Assembly: GCA_963618495.1 (NCBI GenBank)
Contig: CAVESF010000022.1
Span: forward strand, 1 to 34,992
Reading direction: 5' to 3'
Length of the DNA: 34,992 nt
Source of the DNA: Apopatosoma sp963618495
GTDB taxonomy: Bacteria > Bacillota > Clostridia > Oscillospirales > CAG-272
Translations under genes and position numbers: made by a program
In this document: positions 25,829 through 32,730 of the stretch, piece by piece
How positions within the stretch are numbered: the first letter of the stretch is position 1
Layout: every line of letters begins with the position of its first letter
Notes under the pieces: generated by a model
Told to the model about the DNA's origin: nothing
Databases searched by the model: none
What the model saw: only the letters and a program-made list of their open reading frames with translations

Positions 25829-25865
25829 CATTATATCATGAATTTTTGTGAAAATATGATGATTT
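25829..25865 (-). promoter_or_regulatory. Extended -10 promoter for the zinc-ribbon operon
   Basis: On the minus strand TATAAT (25835-25830) is preceded by TGA, an extended -10 element (TGNTATAAT). The -35 region is A/T-rich with no good TTGACA match at 17 bp. It is the only strong promoter I can see. It lies in the 175-bp gap between the frameshifted methyltransferase and the zinc-ribbon gene, and points towards the terminase. Confidence 0.7.
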
Positions 25866-25891
25866 TTGAAATAAAACCTTGGTTGTTATGC

Positions 25892-25905
25892 ACAATTTAC
25901 AATTT
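25892..25905. repeat. Tandem 7-bp repeat upstream of the promoter
   Basis: ACAATTT occurs twice in a row, about 60 bp upstream of the -10 element. It could be a binding site for a regulator of this promoter, but two short copies can arise by chance. Confidence 0.35.
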
Positions 25906-25930
25906 GTTCATATTTTCGGCGCGATTTCGG

Positions 25931-26615
25931 CTAAATTAGACGGAGGCGACTTTTTTCTTCTTCGAGTCTCTTCTGTCCCATTTCGAAATACTTCTCGTCA
26001 AGTTCTGCGCCTATAAAGTGCCGTCCGAGTCTGTGGCAGCATATTGCGGTTGTAAAGCTGCCCATGAAAGGGTCTAAAATCAAATCATTTGGTTTTGTAT
26101 AAAAAGCTATAAGCTTTGAAATAAGTTGCGTCGGCTTCTGTGTTGGATGAAAGCGCTCGTCCTTGTTGCTCATATCGCCCTGAAACATGCCGTTATAGAG
26201 GTAATGAAACACTCTCGCCACGCCCTTACTGCACCAAGCAAGCTCGCAATCACCGAAATCATTTCTCCCTTTGTCGCTGCACCTTTTGTCCCATACTATC
26301 CAGCTTTTTGTTGGCGGCAAATAGTCTGTGTAGTAGTTGCCACCGAAAATAATTTGATTTTCGCTGCACTCAAACATGAGTTCAAAGTATTCTTTGCCCA
26401 TTCGCTTGCTGTCCCAGTCTTTCATATCCGAATAGTCACGGCACATTATGCCGCGACGTTTTTCTGTACCCCGCGTCCGCGCAAAATGCATCTTTTTGAT
26501 GCCTATTCCATACGGCGGGTCGGTTATGAGCCAGTCGGCTTTTACACCCCCCCGCCGCCATTTCGCGCATCAAGTCAAGGCAATCGCAGTTGTAAACTTT
26601 GTCAAGTTCAATCAT
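25931..26615 (-). CDS. DNA methyltransferase (N6-A/N4-C type), split by a frameshift at a G7 tract
   Basis: The coherent reading starts at an ATG at 26615 (MIELDKVYNCDCLDLMREMA, GAGGAG upstream, 8-bp overlap with the preceding gene). It needs one base removed from a run of seven G (C7 at 26547-26553 on the plus strand), then continues VKADWLITDPPYG to the stop at 25931. Without the change the first frame stops about 58 codons in. Motif IV is DPPYG. The C-terminal part has FHPTQKP and then DPFMGSFTTA, a motif I in which the usual second Gly of GSG is Phe. Order IV then I fits a beta-class enzyme of about 228 residues. Possible states: real phase-variable gene, decayed gene, or sequencing error in a homopolymer. 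Confidence 0.75.
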
Positions 26616-26913
26616 CGTTTTCTTTCTCCTCGGTGTTCTCTTCTCTGCGCATCATATGAAGGTCAAAGCAATTCGTAATAATCCCCCACTCCTCAAACCA
26701 CTGCATACCGCAGCCATAAACATCGTATTTTTGTCTGCAAACTCGATATACTGTCTCTCCCACTTTACACGGCAATTTTTCCCATTCTCTTTTATCCTCA
26801 AATTCGGGGCATTGACTTTCAACATTATCATCGTTGAAATATTCGTCAAAATCCTCTTCGCCGAAATAAAAATGTTTGTGCGCCTCGTAGTGTATACAAT
26901 CCTTACATTTCAT
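26608..26913 (-). CDS. Small Cys-rich protein (101 aa)
   Basis: The ATG at 26913 has an AAAGGAGG site seven bases upstream; the open frame extends further but into the RecT end. Cysteines lie at about residues 3, 6, 35, 49, 59 and 67. The start is MKCKDCIHYEAHKHFYFG. A later LPCKVGETVYRVC stretch is common in small Bacillota phage proteins of unknown role. A zinc site from the N-terminal CxxC is possible. It overlaps the following methyltransferase start. Confidence 0.6.
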   Translation of the reverse strand: MKCKDCIHYEAHKHFYFGEEDFDEYFNDDNVESQCPEFEDKREWEKLPCKVGETVYRVCRQKYDVYGCGMQWFEEWGIITNCFDLHMMRREENTEEKENDD

Positions 26914-26951
26914 CTTTCTTCCTCCTTTAGGCGGGCATTTGCCCGCCGTAT

Positions 26952-27941
26952 TCATTCTGTAAAAAATCCATCGGGTTCAACATCAAGCACGGGCTTTTTT
27001 CTGCCGCGCGTAGTCTTGATTTCGGTCTTTGCTTCTTCCGCAATATCCGCGCAAGGCATTTCGTCGAGATATTCGCCGCCTGTGTTCCCGAAAAAGCTGT
27101 CGCTCGCGTCGGCTTCTCCGTTGCTTGTGAAAAGGTCATTTTCTTTGTCGATTGCCTTTGAATCCTCATCGTAGGCTTTCTGCATGTCGATGCTCATTAT
27201 GCCCCATTTGGATATGAGCTGTCGAATCATGGTTTTCTTTGCCATTTCGTCAAAATCCTTGTACCAATATGAGGAATATTTCCAAAGTTGGTCGGCAGGC
27301 ACCTTTCCCGCCTCGAAATCGGCGAATGACATTTTGCCGTTCTTGCCCTCAAGCGAAAAAGCCTTGCTGTATGTATCGGCGTGAGAGAGCATTTTCGTCT
27401 TTGACCAGTATATGGTCTTTTCAAATCCATTCAGATAGCGGAAATATGCCATGTAGCCGACGACAGGAAGCTTTTCTCTTTCGTCGTCATCCTCGATGAA
27501 TTTGAATCTCGGCTTGCCTGTCGCGCTGTCTCTGCCGAGATATTCGCCGCGGCGGATTTCCGTCACATCGATGTCGGCATAATAACCGCTCCTTATTGCA
27601 AGCTGAAGATATCCTCTGTATCCGAGTATAAAAGTGCCGACCGTGCGATTGTTTTTCTTGTCATCGAAAGGCACTATATGAGCAAGCCCGAGTGACGGTG
27701 AAAGCGAAAGGTTCAGAGCCGTTGCGAGAAGCGCGGCGCTTACCACCGTGGAATAGTCACAGTTTTGCAGTGCCGTGTTTGCACTTGCCGCCGCCACGAT
27801 GCTTGAGACAAATTTTTGCATTTCCTTTTCGCTTCCGAGCGTGGAAATGAGACTTTTCTGTACTTTTTCGCCCGTGAGATAGGCGGATAGTGTTCTTGCA
27901 CCGCCGTTCTGATTCTGTACAAGCTGATTATTTATAGCCAT
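26952..27941 (-). CDS. recT: RecT-family single-strand annealing protein (329 aa)
   Basis: The protein anneals complementary single strands during recombination, acting with a 5'-3' exonuclease. The RecT signature is clear: AALLATALNLSLSPSLGLAH at about residues 71-90, then GYRGYLQLAIRSGYYADI (about 107-124). A later FDEMAKKTMIRQLISKWGI block near residues 230-250 is the conserved C-terminal core. An acidic tail ends the protein. An ATG six bases upstream exists, but AAAGGAG is seven bases before the ATG at 27941. The DUF1351 gene precedes it, as in many Bacillota phages. Confidence 0.93.
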   Translation of the reverse strand: MAINNQLVQNQNGGARTLSAYLTGEKVQKSLISTLGSEKEMQKFVSSIVAAASANTALQNCDYSTVVSAALLATALNLSLSPSLGLAHIVPFDDKKNNRTVGTFILGYRGYLQLAIRSGYYADIDVTEIRRGEYLGRDSATGKPRFKFIEDDDEREKLPVVGYMAYFRYLNGFEKTIYWSKTKMLSHADTYSKAFSLEGKNGKMSFADFEAGKVPADQLWKYSSYWYKDFDEMAKKTMIRQLISKWGIMSIDMQKAYDEDSKAIDKENDLFTSNGEADASDSFFGNTGGEYLDEMPCADIAEEAKTEIKTTRGRKKPVLDVEPDGFFTE

Positions 27942-27943
27942 TT

Positions 27944-28840
27944 TCATTCTCCTTTCGGCACTCTGCCGTATTTTATTTTGTTCGTATTAAGAAATTCTTT
28001 CAGTTTCGCAAGCTGCGTTTTTGTCGCATATACGCGAAAATCTATTGCCATGCTTTCCTCTGCATTTTCGGATGTGCCTTTCTCGCTTTCACAGATGCTC
28101 TGCACGGGCTTTAAATTTTCATAGGGTATTTGCTTGTCCTGATTGCTTTTCGCTTGCTGTAGGCTCTCTGTCGCGGCGAGACGCGCATTGTATGCGATTA
28201 TCTGCGCAATGCTGTGATTTTCGCGGTAATATTCAAGGAGTGATACCTCGTATTTCGAGCCAAGCCCTTTTATAGCCGCTATGTCCATGCAGATGGCTTT
28301 GTATGCGTCGTCCATTGCAGAGCAAACCGTTTCTTTGCGCTTGCCTTTGTTAAGCCATGACTTGTCAAAAATCTGCTCGAATGTGCGATACGGATTGTCC
28401 GCGCTGATGCTTTCCCAGTAGTTTTTGTAGTCGGCTTCCTTTTCGGATTTGACTTTGCCCTCCGCTTCGAGAACCTGATTCCAGAGGTTTTCGCGTGCCG
28501 ATTGCAGTATCGCGATAGGCTCTTTCAGCGACTTCTCGAATATTTCGAGCGGCGCGGTGTATTCTTTTTTCACATCTTTGCGCTTGTCGTCGATGCTTTT
28601 TATTATCTTGTTTATCTCGGCACAACGCTCTCTTGCTTTTTCAAAGTCCTCATCCGTGCGAAGAATGAGCGTTCTGTCGTTTTCCGTGCGTGCGGTAGCC
28701 CAGCTTTTGATTTTCTCTATGTTTGAGAGAATCTGCGGGAGCTTCTGCACGAAGTCCATCTGTACGGTAAATTCCACCGTCACAGGTGCGTCCGGCTCTG
28801 CAAATGCAGTCAGAGCCTTGCCAAAATCAATCTCTGCCAT
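27944..28840 (-). CDS. DUF1351 protein, RecT partner (298 aa)
   Basis: The protein is largely helical with a long central coiled-coil region. The characteristic block is NKIIKSIDDKRKDVKKEYTA (about 76-95) followed by PLEIFEKSLKEPIAIL, typical of DUF1351 proteins found directly before recT in Bacillota phages. The C-terminal part (YATKTQLAKLKEFLNTNKIK) is the conserved beta-alpha tail. The biochemical role is not established; neighbourhood suggests help in recombination. The start has AAAGGA upstream. Confidence 0.85.
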   Translation of the reverse strand: MAEIDFGKALTAFAEPDAPVTVEFTVQMDFVQKLPQILSNIEKIKSWATARTENDRTLILRTDEDFEKARERCAEINKIIKSIDDKRKDVKKEYTAPLEIFEKSLKEPIAILQSARENLWNQVLEAEGKVKSEKEADYKNYWESISADNPYRTFEQIFDKSWLNKGKRKETVCSAMDDAYKAICMDIAAIKGLGSKYEVSLLEYYRENHSIAQIIAYNARLAATESLQQAKSNQDKQIPYENLKPVQSICESEKGTSENAEESMAIDFRVYATKTQLAKLKEFLNTNKIKYGRVPKGE

Positions 28841-29004
28841 TTTTTCGTCCTTTCGATAGTTCTTTTGTGAGTTCCTTTATTTTCGTTTCATAGTCCAGCC
28901 CGAGCATCTGTCCGAATATCGCCATCAGTACGCTCGTGCATATGCTGTCTCCCGCGAGATGATAGCAGGCGGATTTTGAGTGATTTTTCCGTGCTTTCCC
29001 GCCC
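28827..29004 (-). pseudogene. Out-of-frame C5-methyltransferase-like tail
   Basis: Read in the frame next to the methyltransferase frame, 29000-28827 encodes SKSACYHLAGDSICTS then VLMAIFGQMLGLDYETKI. This resembles the last conserved block (motif X, AGxSI) of cytosine-C5 methyltransferases. The frame has no start codon (a TAG lies at about 29003) and overlaps the start of the DUF1351 gene by 14 bp, as a genuine operon gene end would. It is either the true C-terminus of the upstream methyltransferase after a one-base shift near CCCGCCC (28998-29004), or the remnant of a deleted C5-methyltransferase. Confidence 0.45.
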
Positions 29005-29787
29005 TAAGTCAAGCTTCATCTGCCGTGCGAGCGTTATTTTGCTTTTGTCGAGCATCTTTTCCATAGCCTCTTTGTAGAATTTCGTGCTTACCTCAAAGCC
29101 GTAGCTGTTGCGCCCGAGCTCATAGGCGGCACGCAGTGTCGAGCCACTCCCCGCGCATGGGTCTATTACGACATCGCCCTCATCCGTAAAAATTTCGATA
29201 AGTCTTTTGAGAACGGATATCGGCTTCTGCGTCGGGTGGATTTTCGGATATTCTTTTGTGCTGTCGCGTTTCCACTCAAACCAGTTGAAAATCATTTTCC
29301 CGTCGTTGCGGAATTTCGGCAGCTTGTCCCTGTAGAGTACCAGCGCATATTCGGTTGCGCCGACTATTCTCATGTTGGCTTTCAGTACCTGCGCCGAATA
29401 GTTTTTGCAAAAAAAGAGCGGGAAGCTGTGTTCAAATCCGTATTTCCTGCCGTATTCGGCAAGCACAGGCATCTGCTCGAAAGCACAGAAAACTATCATC
29501 GCTCCTGCTTGTCCTTTTTCTTTCGGCTCTTTTTTGAGAAGTTTGTTGCAGAAGTGCATATACTCCGCTATTTTGAAATCGCCGTCTCCGTTGAAGAAAG
29601 CACTTTTTGCGAGCTTGCTTTCGCCGTTCTTATTGTCCCCCCCTTGATACCACATAGGATTGCTTCCGTATGCGTTTTCACCGATGTTGTAAGGAATGTC
29701 GGCTATTACCAGTTGTGCCCGCGGTATGTTGTATCTCTTGAAATTCTGAAAGTTGTCGTGAAACAGCTCCATTGCTATTTTGTCCAT
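28888..29787 (-). CDS. DNA methyltransferase (N6-A/N4-C type, 299 aa as read)
   Basis: Motif IV is present as ADIPYNIG (about residues 29-36), a known variant of DPPY. The middle has IVFCAFEQMPVLAEYGRKYG. HPTQKPISVLKRLIEIF then DPCAGSGSTLRAAYELGRNS (motif I, about residues 210-229) complete a beta-class arrangement. A run of seven G (C7 at 29637-29643, plus strand) sits in frame near residue 50. The last 35 residues are Arg-rich and look unlike coding sequence, while another frame there looks protein-like, so the real C-terminus may differ. AGGAGG precedes the start. Probably protects phage DNA from host restriction. Confidence 0.85.
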   Translation of the reverse strand: MDKIAMELFHDNFQNFKRYNIPRAQLVIADIPYNIGENAYGSNPMWYQGGDNKNGESKLAKSAFFNGDGDFKIAEYMHFCNKLLKKEPKEKGQAGAMIVFCAFEQMPVLAEYGRKYGFEHSFPLFFCKNYSAQVLKANMRIVGATEYALVLYRDKLPKFRNDGKMIFNWFEWKRDSTKEYPKIHPTQKPISVLKRLIEIFTDEGDVVIDPCAGSGSTLRAAYELGRNSYGFEVSTKFYKEAMEKMLDKSKITLARQMKLDLGRESTEKSLKIRLLSSRGRQHMHERTDGDIRTDARAGL

Positions 29788-29805
29788 CTTTTCCTCCTGC
29801 TCATC

Positions 29806-30090
29806 TCAATCCGCATACGGCTCTACCGTCGTATAGAGCCATTTGTTTTCGCCTATCTGCGTCAGCGTGTAATAGCCGCGGAAATAATATCTCATGTCTG
29901 CCTCTTCGTCATTGCTGCGCAGTTTCTTTTCCCAAGTCTCCTTTTCGGGACGGCATATAATTTCGCCACGCTTTATGTAGACGAGTATGTCGTTTCGGCT
30001 TTCGCCCTCGGTCGTCCGAACTTCAAATTCGCGGTAGTAGTTGCCGTATCGCGATTTCTGACCGCTGAATCTGCACTTTGTTTCAATCAT
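29806..30090 (-). CDS. Small basic protein of unknown function (94 aa)
   Basis: The protein begins MIETKCRFSGQKSRYGNYYR and has alternating strands through the middle (DILVYIKRGEIICRPEKETW). The C-terminal half continues with YYFRGYYTLTQIGENKWLYT, which suggests a beta-rich fold. GGAGG lies nine bases upstream of the start. It lies between the small gene after RuvC and the methyltransferase. No family recognised. Confidence 0.55.
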   Translation of the reverse strand: MIETKCRFSGQKSRYGNYYREFEVRTTEGESRNDILVYIKRGEIICRPEKETWEKKLRSNDEEADMRYYFRGYYTLTQIGENKWLYTTVEPYAD

Positions 30091-30093
30091 TGT

Positions 30094-30282
30094 TCATTCC
30101 TCCCAGTATTCTACAAAATAAGCATATCCGACGCGGTCAGATACTTTTCGGCGTGAAATTCTGCACGCATATCCCGCTTTTATCAGCAGATGCACAAGCG
30201 AGAGCCGTTCTTCGGTATTCAGCCCCGTACCTACGCCTACAGTGCCTATTTCGCGTTTTACTTTCGTTTTCGTGTTCTCCAT
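30094..30282 (-). CDS. Small protein of unknown function (62 aa)
   Basis: Three in-frame ATGs exist; the one at 30282 has AAAGGG nine bases upstream. The product (MENTKTKVKREIGTVGVGTG at the start, then a helix with LSLVHLLIKAGYACRISRRK) looks like a small basic alpha/beta protein. Overlap with the resolvase stop fits operon packing. Function unknown. Confidence 0.45.
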   Translation of the reverse strand: MENTKTKVKREIGTVGVGTGLNTEERLSLVHLLIKAGYACRISRRKVSDRVGYAYFVEYWEE

Positions 30283-30287
30283 GTTTT

Positions 30288-30731
30288 TCATCCCTTTCCC
30301 GCTATTCTGCGGCAATATTCGGCTATCAGCAAAGCTTCCGCCATTCCGTCATGCTCTTTTGTGCAACGCTCTGTCCGTAAAAGCGAAATCTCGGGGAAAA
30401 GCCTTTTGCATGCGGCAATCGAGTGAGCCTTGTCACCGTCGAGCGAATATGCCTTTTTCCATTTCTGCGGCGGTATCATCTGATATGGCGTTTCGGTATA
30501 TTCGAGAATTCCCAAAATGTACCCGAAAGATTTTCCGAAGTTGAACATCGAGGTCACGCCCTGATTCGGCATCGCGTTCACTTTTTCAACAAAACACATC
30601 GCGCCTTCGCCGCCCGAAGTGCGAAGCACATTTTTCAGCACCGCGTCGTCGTAAGCCCATGCCATGGCTTTGCCGTCGATTATCGCCGCTATTCCGCCGG
30701 ATTTGCCCGGGTCTATGCCTATGTAAATCAT
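30288..30731 (-). CDS. RuvC-like Holliday junction resolvase (147 aa)
   Basis: It cuts branched DNA intermediates in replication and recombination and can resolve concatemers before packaging. Acidic catalytic residues of the RNase-H-like fold are visible: Asp7 in IGIDPGKSGG, Glu49 in CFVEKV, and Asp128 near the C-terminal EHDGMAEALLIAEY helix. The stretch NQGVTSMFNFGKSFGYILGI is characteristic of phage RuvC relatives. Length (147) agrees with phage members, shorter than bacterial RuvC. AGGAGG precedes the start. Confidence 0.88.
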   Translation of the reverse strand: MIYIGIDPGKSGGIAAIIDGKAMAWAYDDAVLKNVLRTSGGEGAMCFVEKVNAMPNQGVTSMFNFGKSFGYILGILEYTETPYQMIPPQKWKKAYSLDGDKAHSIAACKRLFPEISLLRTERCTKEHDGMAEALLIAEYCRRIAGKG

Positions 30732-30740
30732 TTTTGCCTC

Positions 30741-31391
30741 CTACAAAGTTAAAAGTGTTTTCGGCGGCTTGTCCGCCATTATGCAGTCCGTATAAAATTT
30801 TTCGCATTCGCTGGTGAGATATTCCACGTCCGCCTTTACCTCGGCAGCCTGCACGGGGAAATGCTTTATCTCGGATGCTCCGTCGGGATATATGAGTTGC
30901 GCCGTCAGCACGGCAAAGTCGTATTCTGTCACCGCAAGCTGCGCAAGAAGCTGAACGTAATATTTCTGCGGCAGTTTGCCGTTCCATTCGTCCGCATCGC
31001 TCTTTCGCATAATCCATGCCGTTTTGCATTCCCAAACGCCACGCCTGCCGTCGATTGATTCTATTTCACCGTCGAGCGTGCAACTCATGTGCGGGTGCCT
31101 GTCGTTTATGTAAACGCGAAAGGGATGATAAGTCATTTGATATTTTGCGGCAAATTGCAGGGCGAAAAGCCCGCGTAAATGTTCCTCCGCTGCCGTGCCG
31201 TATGCTATGCGGTGGTTTTCCGACCCGCTTTTGTATGTGGCTCTCGGTTTTCCCGTCTTTTCTCTGTATAGGTCGTCGGCACTCATAAAGCCCATGCCGA
31301 GTATGCAGGCGGCTTCGCTTGCGCCTATCGTGACGGCTCTGCCTTTGAGCCATTCTGCACGGTTCGCGTAATCGGTGTATGTCAGGCTCAT
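30741..31391 (-). CDS. YqaJ/lambda-exonuclease-family recombination exonuclease (216 aa)
   Basis: The enzyme degrades one strand of double-stranded DNA ends to make 3' overhangs for RecT. The N-terminal motif is IGASEAACILG with SADDLYREKTGK, diagnostic for YqaJ-type nucleases. The PD-(D/E)xK core has Asp107 (TLDGEIE), then Glu121 and Lys123 in VWECKTA, then Gln147 in KYYVQLLAQLA. The length is standard for the family. The start overlaps the upstream stop as ATGA. RecT lies five genes downstream, so the pair is separated by resolvase, two small genes, a methyltransferase and DUF1351. Confidence 0.9.
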   Translation of the reverse strand: MSLTYTDYANRAEWLKGRAVTIGASEAACILGMGFMSADDLYREKTGKPRATYKSGSENHRIAYGTAAEEHLRGLFALQFAAKYQMTYHPFRVYINDRHPHMSCTLDGEIESIDGRRGVWECKTAWIMRKSDADEWNGKLPQKYYVQLLAQLAVTEYDFAVLTAQLIYPDGASEIKHFPVQAAEVKADVEYLTSECEKFYTDCIMADKPPKTLLTL

Positions 31392-31744
31392 TTTGCATCA
31401 ACTCCCGTCCATGCGCTGTTTTCATCAGCCATCATCTCCCCGACTATCTTTTCGGTGTCAATCCCGATATCAAGCAGAGCTTTTTTCATAGCAAAGAAAT
31501 CCGCGTCCTCGTATCGCTCGTTCATTTGTGCCTGTGCATCCTGACATGCGGAGAGAAATCTCATCAGCCTGTCTTTTCCGAAGCCGAAAGCCGTGCGGAG
31601 AGTATAGAGCGCGATGGTGTTCGATACGATATTGAATTTTCCCGCCCATTCGAGGCAGACCCTGTCATATTCCTCGCGGGCTATCCTGCGAACCTCCGTT
31701 TCGCGCTGTCTTTGCTTTATGAGGGGATTTTTGAATTTTCCCAT
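31388..31744 (-). CDS. Small helical protein of unknown function (118 aa)
   Basis: The protein is helical throughout. The N-terminus is basic (KFKNPLIKQRQRETEVRRIA) and is followed by IALYTLRTAFGFGKDRLMRF. The C-terminus is acidic. AAAGGA lies upstream of the ATG. It overlaps the exonuclease start by 4 bp and is probably co-translated with it. I do not recognise a family; a role with the exonuclease or in early takeover is possible. Confidence 0.55.
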   Translation of the reverse strand: MGKFKNPLIKQRQRETEVRRIAREEYDRVCLEWAGKFNIVSNTIALYTLRTAFGFGKDRLMRFLSACQDAQAQMNERYEDADFFAMKKALLDIGIDTEKIVGEMMADENSAWTGVDAK

Positions 31745-31929
31745 TTTCGTATCCTTTCCGTCACATCGTGGAAGTTTATGGTTATCGTCTGCTTGCTTTC
31801 GGGATATTCTGTATGCACAGTCGCCTCTATGGGATAAACTTTGTCGGAGAAGAGATGCATGCGAAGTCCCCGCTCAAATTCATCGGTGATTGCTTTTATC
31901 ACCGCTTCGCTTATCCGCTCAGTCTGCAT
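31717..31929 (-). CDS. Small protein of unknown function (70 aa)
   Basis: GGAGGG precedes the start. The first 25 residues form a helix (ISEAVIKAITDEFERGLRMH). The rest has two strands (YPIEATVHTEYPESKQTITI) and a charged end. It overlaps the next gene by 28 bp. No family assigned. Confidence 0.5.
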   Translation of the reverse strand: MQTERISEAVIKAITDEFERGLRMHLFSDKVYPIEATVHTEYPESKQTITINFHDVTERIRKWENSKIPS

Positions 31930-32110
31930 CCTTTACCCTCCCCTTTCCCGTCCTCGGCTGTATGTATGCGCCGTATTTTTCGAGGATTGCTATTATGTCT
32001 TTGCGCTTGCAGAGGTTGAGGTCTGCGAGAATGCCTATCTGCCGGTATTTGTATTTCGCCATTTTGTAGTTGGCAACTATATCTACCTCGCTCATGTAAG
32101 GCAATCTCAT
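31919..32110 (-). CDS. Small helix-turn-helix-like protein (63 aa)
   Basis: The ATG at 32110 overlaps the upstream stop (ATGA). The longer frame starts earlier inside the previous gene and lacks a ribosome site. The sequence KYRQIGILADLNLCKRKDII looks like a helix-turn-helix unit, and the rest (ILEKYGAYIQP) like a following helix-strand. This may be a small DNA-binding regulator, which is inference. Basic overall. Confidence 0.45.
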   Translation of the reverse strand: MRLPYMSEVDIVANYKMAKYKYRQIGILADLNLCKRKDIIAILEKYGAYIQPRTGKGRVKDAD

Positions 32111-32367
32111 TTTTCGTACACCTTTCCGCATATCATGCGCATTACCCATTCAAAGACTTCAAGTTTTGTGCTGTAAAACCTCTCAACGCCGCTATTGTTA
32201 TTGGCAAGCGCACACATATGCGCTTCAAGTGATTTCCCGTATTCGTGCTGTATCCCGTCTATCAGTTTGTCAGCAAATTTCTGTCTTTCCTCGAGCCGTA
32301 TGCGCTCTTCGGTTTTCTGTATCTCCGCCGTTTTCTTCGGCACTCCGCGTAATATTTTTTTATTCAT
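32107..32367 (-). CDS. Small protein of unknown function (86 aa)
   Basis: GGGAGG precedes the ATG at 32367. An earlier start would overlap the upstream gene. The protein is helical and charged (KKTAEIQKTEERIRLEERQK), with a C-terminal helical stretch containing STKLEVFEWVMRMICGK. It overlaps the downstream start by 4 bp. No family recognised. Confidence 0.5.
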   Translation of the reverse strand: MNKKILRGVPKKTAEIQKTEERIRLEERQKFADKLIDGIQHEYGKSLEAHMCALANNNSGVERFYSTKLEVFEWVMRMICGKVYEK

Positions 32368-32590
32368 CGTTTTTTCCTCCCGTGTATTTGTCGAGGCATC
32401 CGCAGTTCGGGTAAAAATCGCCGCGCAGTTGCTTTGCGGTGCGAAAACAGAAGTTTCCGCATTTGCATTTGCAGAAATACGCGCGCCCGTCCGGTCTCCA
32501 GCCAAATTGCTGTACGACGGTCAGCATTCCGAATTTCCGTCCCGTTTTCGGTCGCCTTAAGTAATCGATTGCTCTTCTTGAGAAGCTCAT
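32360..32590 (-). CDS. Small Cys-rich (zinc-type) protein (76 aa)
   Basis: The ATG at 32590 overlaps the upstream stop (ATGA) and has AGGTGGG ahead. The signature is FGMLTVVQQFGWRPDGRAYF followed by CKCKCGNFCFRTAKQLRG and then PNCGCLDK. The pattern C-x-C-x3-C then C-x-C matches small zinc-binding proteins common in phages, sometimes next to or derived from HNH/AP2-type endonucleases. There is no HNH catalytic motif here. Function unknown. Confidence 0.55.
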   Translation of the reverse strand: MSFSRRAIDYLRRPKTGRKFGMLTVVQQFGWRPDGRAYFCKCKCGNFCFRTAKQLRGDFYPNCGCLDKYTGGKNDE

Positions 32591-32730
32591 GAGTTCGCCC
32601 ACCTGTCTATGTAGCTTTGATATTCCGCGTAAATTATCGCGTCTTTCGCATCGGCTCTCTCAAAATAGCCTCTTGCCGTTTTTACTCCGTCATGGAGCAT
32701 GCGGATTATTCTGCGTAGCAGCTTTTTCAT
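32587..32730 (-). CDS. Very small basic protein (47 aa)
   Basis: The ATG at 32730 is preceded by AAAGGAGCGGAG and overlaps the end of the initiator gene by 41 bp. A longer frame exists upstream but reads antisense-like low-quality sequence inside the initiator gene. The protein MKKLLRRIIRMLHDGVKTAR is an Arg/Lys-rich helix followed by an acidic and aromatic end. The reading is uncertain. Confidence 0.35.
   Translation of the reverse strand: MKKLLRRIIRMLHDGVKTARGYFERADAKDAIIYAEYQSYIDRWANS

Noticed and set aside
29236..30156. 306-codon open frame on the plus strand
   Set aside because: It crosses the methyltransferase and a small gene in antisense; the composition is Cys/Phe/Arg-rich and not protein-like.
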